Assembly: GCA_910577165.1 (NCBI GenBank)
Contig: CAJTLX010000005.1
Coordinates: 94,689-109,850, forward strand
Origin: an uncultured Lachnospiraceae bacterium
GTDB lineage: Bacteria; Bacillota; Clostridia; Lachnospirales; Lachnospiraceae
Length of the DNA stretch: 15,162 bases
Direction: 5' to 3'
Positions 13,093-15,162 of the stretch are shown here, piece after piece. The notes below the pieces were generated by a model. That model saw only the letters and a list, made by a program, of their open reading frames with translations, was not told where the DNA came from and searched no databases. Within the stretch, counting starts at the first letter, position 1, and each line of letters begins with the position of its first letter. The translations under genes were made by a program, and so were the position numbers.

Positions 13093-14163
13093 ATGCAAAG
13101 GATATTGGTTGTAGATGACGCAGAAGTCAACCGGGAATTACTCTACGGGATGTTACGGGATGATTACATAGTGGAATTGGCACAGGATGGGGATCAGGCG
13201 ATCGAAAAGCTGAAAAAATATCAGAGTGAAATTGTGGCGATGCTTCTGGATCTGCAGATGCCGAAAAAAGATGGTTTTGGCGTGATTGCAAAAATGAAGG
13301 AAAACGGATGGCTTGGGCGTATTCCGGTGCTTGTGATCAGCGGGGAGCAGGCGGCAGAGGTGGAGAATCAATGTTTTGAGATGGGTGTTTCTGATTTTAT
13401 TCACAAGCCATTTGAATTTTCCATTGTCAAAAATCGAGTGAGAAATACGGTGGAACTTTTTGCCTGTAAAAACCAGCTTGAGGCGAAGGTAGAGCGCCAG
13501 ATGGAACGGCTGCGTAAACAGAAATTGATTATTCAGATGCAGGCGGAGAAACTTAAAGAGGCAAGACCATTCAATGATCTGATGATGCAGTATAGCAGTG
13601 CGATTATGGAAGTTGAGACGAAACTTCGGATTTTAAACGAAGAATTTTCTCTGAAATATAACCGCAATCCATTCGAGTCGATAAAGAGCAGATTAAAATC
13701 TCCGGAAAGCATCTATGAAAAGCTGTTGCGAAAAGGGGTTCCTGTCACAGTCGAAAATATCCGGGAGAAGCTTTCCGATGTGGCAGGAGTGCGTGTGATC
13801 TGTTCGTTTCCGGATGATATTTACCATCTGGCGGAACTTTTGATTAGTCAGGATGATATTATTCTTTTAAAAAAGAAAGATTATATTCGCAATCCCAAGT
13901 CAAATGGCTACCGGAGTCTGCATATTATTATTGAGATACCAATCTTTTTGTCCAGCGAGAAAATTTACCGGAAGGTGGAGGTGCAGTTTCGCACGATCGC
14001 AATGGATTTTTGGGCGAGTCTTGAACATAAACTTAAATATAAGAAGGATGTGCAAAATGCGGAGGAGATTGTGAAAAAATTGAAGGATTGTGCGGATTTT
14101 ATTGAAATCTTGGACTATCAGATGCAGGGAATCCGCGATGAAATTGACCGGACGCAGGAATAA
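13093..14163 (+). CDS. Response-regulator receiver fused to a RelA/SpoT-type (p)ppGpp synthetase domain
   Basis: 356 aa from ATG 13093, behind GGAGGAG (13083-13089); the in-frame GTG 13081 overlaps that site. The receiver domain (about 1-118) has the acidic pair D8/D9, phospho-acceptor D53 (LLDLQMP), S83 and K105 (HKPF), so it looks phosphorylatable. A charged coiled coil (about 125-158) links it to a RelA_SpoT synthetase domain (about 160-340). That domain has the SRLKSPESIYEKL helix, Mg-binding D229 in SDVAGVRVIC, the KDYIRNPKSNGYRSLH substrate loop and E296 in VEVQFRTIAMDFWASLEH. All signature segments of small alarmone synthetases are present, and no HD hydrolase domain is seen, so net synthesis is expected. 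No histidine kinase lies nearby. This implies two-component control of alarmone production. Activity is inferred. Confidence 0.9.
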   Translation: MQRILVVDDAEVNRELLYGMLRDDYIVELAQDGDQAIEKLKKYQSEIVAMLLDLQMPKKDGFGVIAKMKENGWLGRIPVLVISGEQAAEVENQCFEMGVSDFIHKPFEFSIVKNRVRNTVELFACKNQLEAKVERQMERLRKQKLIIQMQAEKLKEARPFNDLMMQYSSAIMEVETKLRILNEEFSLKYNRNPFESIKSRLKSPESIYEKLLRKGVPVTVENIREKLSDVAGVRVICSFPDDIYHLAELLISQDDIILLKKKDYIRNPKSNGYRSLHIIIEIPIFLSSEKIYRKVEVQFRTIAMDFWASLEHKLKYKKDVQNAEEIVKKLKDCADFIEILDYQMQGIRDEIDRTQE

Positions 14164-14183
14164 TGCGCCCGGTCTTGCTTTTT
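14146..14183 (+). terminator. Intrinsic terminator overlapping the end of the receiver-synthetase gene
   Basis: GACCGGACGCA (14146-14156) pairs with TGCGCCCGGTC (14164-14174) with one A-C mismatch and a 7-nt loop that contains the TAA stop. TTGCTTTTT follows. The T-run also serves as part of the -35 region of the next promoter. Confidence 0.75.
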
Positions 14184-14203
14184 CTGGGGAAACATGATAC
14201 AAT
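14175..14203 (+). promoter_or_regulatory. Promoter upstream of glmM
   Basis: TTGCTT (14175-14180), 17 nt, then TACAAT (14198-14203), preceded by TGA to make an extended -10 (TGATACAAT). The -35 box overlaps the T-run of the preceding terminator. A leader of about 160 nt to the glmM start is implied. Confidence 0.6.
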
Positions 14204-14371
14204 GTTTTGCGGCATTGCAGGAATTCGCAACAGGTGCGCGGACAAGAGAAAAATAGAAAAAATTGTTAATTAGATTATACAGAATACGCAGAATAAATAT
14301 AAATTAAAGGTTAAGCAAAGAAGATGGCTAAAGTTTTGGAAAGGAGTATGCCATATGGCATAGCAGAAATG

Positions 14372-15162
14372 ATGGGCAAATATTTTGGAACGGACGGTTT
14401 TCGGGGTGAGGCAAATGTGGGGTTGAAGGTGGAACACGCATTTGAAGTGGGCAGATTTTTGGGATGGTACTACGGGCAGGAACACAAGGCGAAGGTAGTG
14501 ATTGGAAAAGATACACGCCGCTCAAGCTATATGTTTGAAGACGCACTCTCCGCGGGATTTACCGCAAGTGGAGCGGATGTGTATTTACTGCATGTAACGC
14601 CGACTCCAAGCGTTTCTTTTGTGGTGCGCAGTGAGGATTTTGACTGTGGCATTATGATTTCGGCGAGCCATAATCCTTATTATGACAATGGGATTAAGGT
14701 AATTAACGGCAAGGGGTATAAACTTGAGGCGGCGATCGAGGAAAAGATCGAGGCATATTTAGATGGAGAGATAGGGGAACTGCCGTATGCGACAAGGGAA
14801 AATATCGGGCGGACGGTGGATTATTCTATTGGGAGACATCGCTATATTGGCTATCTTATCTCTTTGGTCACGCGCTCATTCGGCGATATGAAGATAGGGC
14901 TTGACCTGGCAAATGGGTCGGCCACCACAGTGGCGAAGGGAGTTTTTGATACGCTCGGCGCGAAGACTTTTGTGATGAGCAATGAGCCGGATGGAACAAA
15001 TATCAATGCAGAATGCGGTTCAACCCATATCGAAAAACTGCAAAAATTTGTGGTGAAGAATGGTCTGGATGCAGGATTTGCTTACGATGGCGATGCCGAT
15101 CGCTGTATGTGTGTGGACGAGAGAGGGAACGTGCTTTCTGGTGATGCAATTATGTATCTTTG
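14372..15162 (+). CDS. glmM: Phosphoglucosamine mutase, 5' part (cut by window end)
   Basis: 263 residues are visible of an expected ~445-450. The enzyme interconverts glucosamine-6-phosphate and glucosamine-1-phosphate on the way to UDP-GlcNAc for peptidoglycan. The N-terminus MGKYFGTDGFRG is typical. The active-site phosphoserine is Ser99 in ISASHNP, and the Mg loop DGDADR is at 239-244. I chose ATG 14372 because it gives the family N-terminus; in-frame ATGs at 14369, 14348 and 14324 would add 1, 8 or 16 residues. The only good ribosome binding site, AAAGGAG (about 14340-14346), is best spaced for an out-of-frame ATG-GCA-TAG at 14355-14363, so the true start is uncertain. The gene has its own promoter. 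Confidence 0.93.
   Translation, partial: MGKYFGTDGFRGEANVGLKVEHAFEVGRFLGWYYGQEHKAKVVIGKDTRRSSYMFEDALSAGFTASGADVYLLHVTPTPSVSFVVRSEDFDCGIMISASHNPYYDNGIKVINGKGYKLEAAIEEKIEAYLDGEIGELPYATRENIGRTVDYSIGRHRYIGYLISLVTRSFGDMKIGLDLANGSATTVAKGVFDTLGAKTFVMSNEPDGTNINAECGSTHIEKLQKFVVKNGLDAGFAYDGDADRCMCVDERGNVLSGDAIMYL

Noticed and set aside
14204..14371. glmS-type ribozyme or riboswitch in the glmM leader
   Set aside because: The leader is long enough, but no recognisable ribozyme core is seen, and glmS ribozymes are associated with glmS, not glmM.

Overview
The gene content and sequence style point to a spore-forming anaerobe of the Clostridia, most likely Lachnospiraceae. The evidence is an FprA-type flavo-diiron protein, a dpaA-dpaB dipicolinate synthase pair, a DUF6472-type small Cys protein, a second GreA-like factor, strong AGGAGG ribosome binding sites, and moderate AT richness with A/T-rich intergenic DNA. 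No phage, plasmid or IS transposase gene is visible. The genus call is an inference.

Layout. 1-159: tandem copies of a structured repeat (here called RPT). 173-4559, all plus strand: a flavo-diiron protein, a membrane-anchored spermidine-synthase-like protein, a small DUF6472-like protein, a GNAT acetyltransferase and a GreA-family factor. 4560-4945: no protein gene, but a candidate structured RNA with a strong terminator, then a sigma-K-like promoter. 4946-6430: dpaA-dpaB for spore dipicolinate. 6430-6736: three tandem RPT copies, starting on the dpaB stop codon and ending at the asnB ribosome binding site. 6751-8622: asnB. 8623-9089: a minus-strand hairpin and what looks like the decayed 3' end of a minus-strand gene, possibly malQ. 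9090-10529: an SGNH-hydrolase lipoprotein. A shared terminator separates it from the minus-strand block: ECF sigma factor, two RPT copies, and a membrane protein that is probably its anti-sigma partner. Upstream on the same strand is a vsr-type endonuclease gene whose catalytic Asp is replaced by Asn. 13093-14163: a response-regulator receiver fused to a (p)ppGpp synthetase domain. 14372-15162: the 5' part of glmM, cut by the window edge.

The most unusual content is the RPT family: five full copies and one partial, about 101-108 nt each. The two end boxes are conserved, but the middle differs between copies while keeping the same paired architecture (7-8 bp outer helix, 6-9 nt bulge on the 3' side, 9-12 bp inner helix, 15-20 nt loop). 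Three arrays end 13-14 nt before a start codon. Their right end carries a Shine-Dalgarno-like GGA(G)GACGG directly before ATG-CGG-AAC and a stop codon that touches the ribosome binding site of the next gene. This suggests a mobile or amplified intercistronic RNA element that may also act by translational coupling. The other notable items are the receiver-alarmone synthetase fusion and the D-to-N Vsr homologue.
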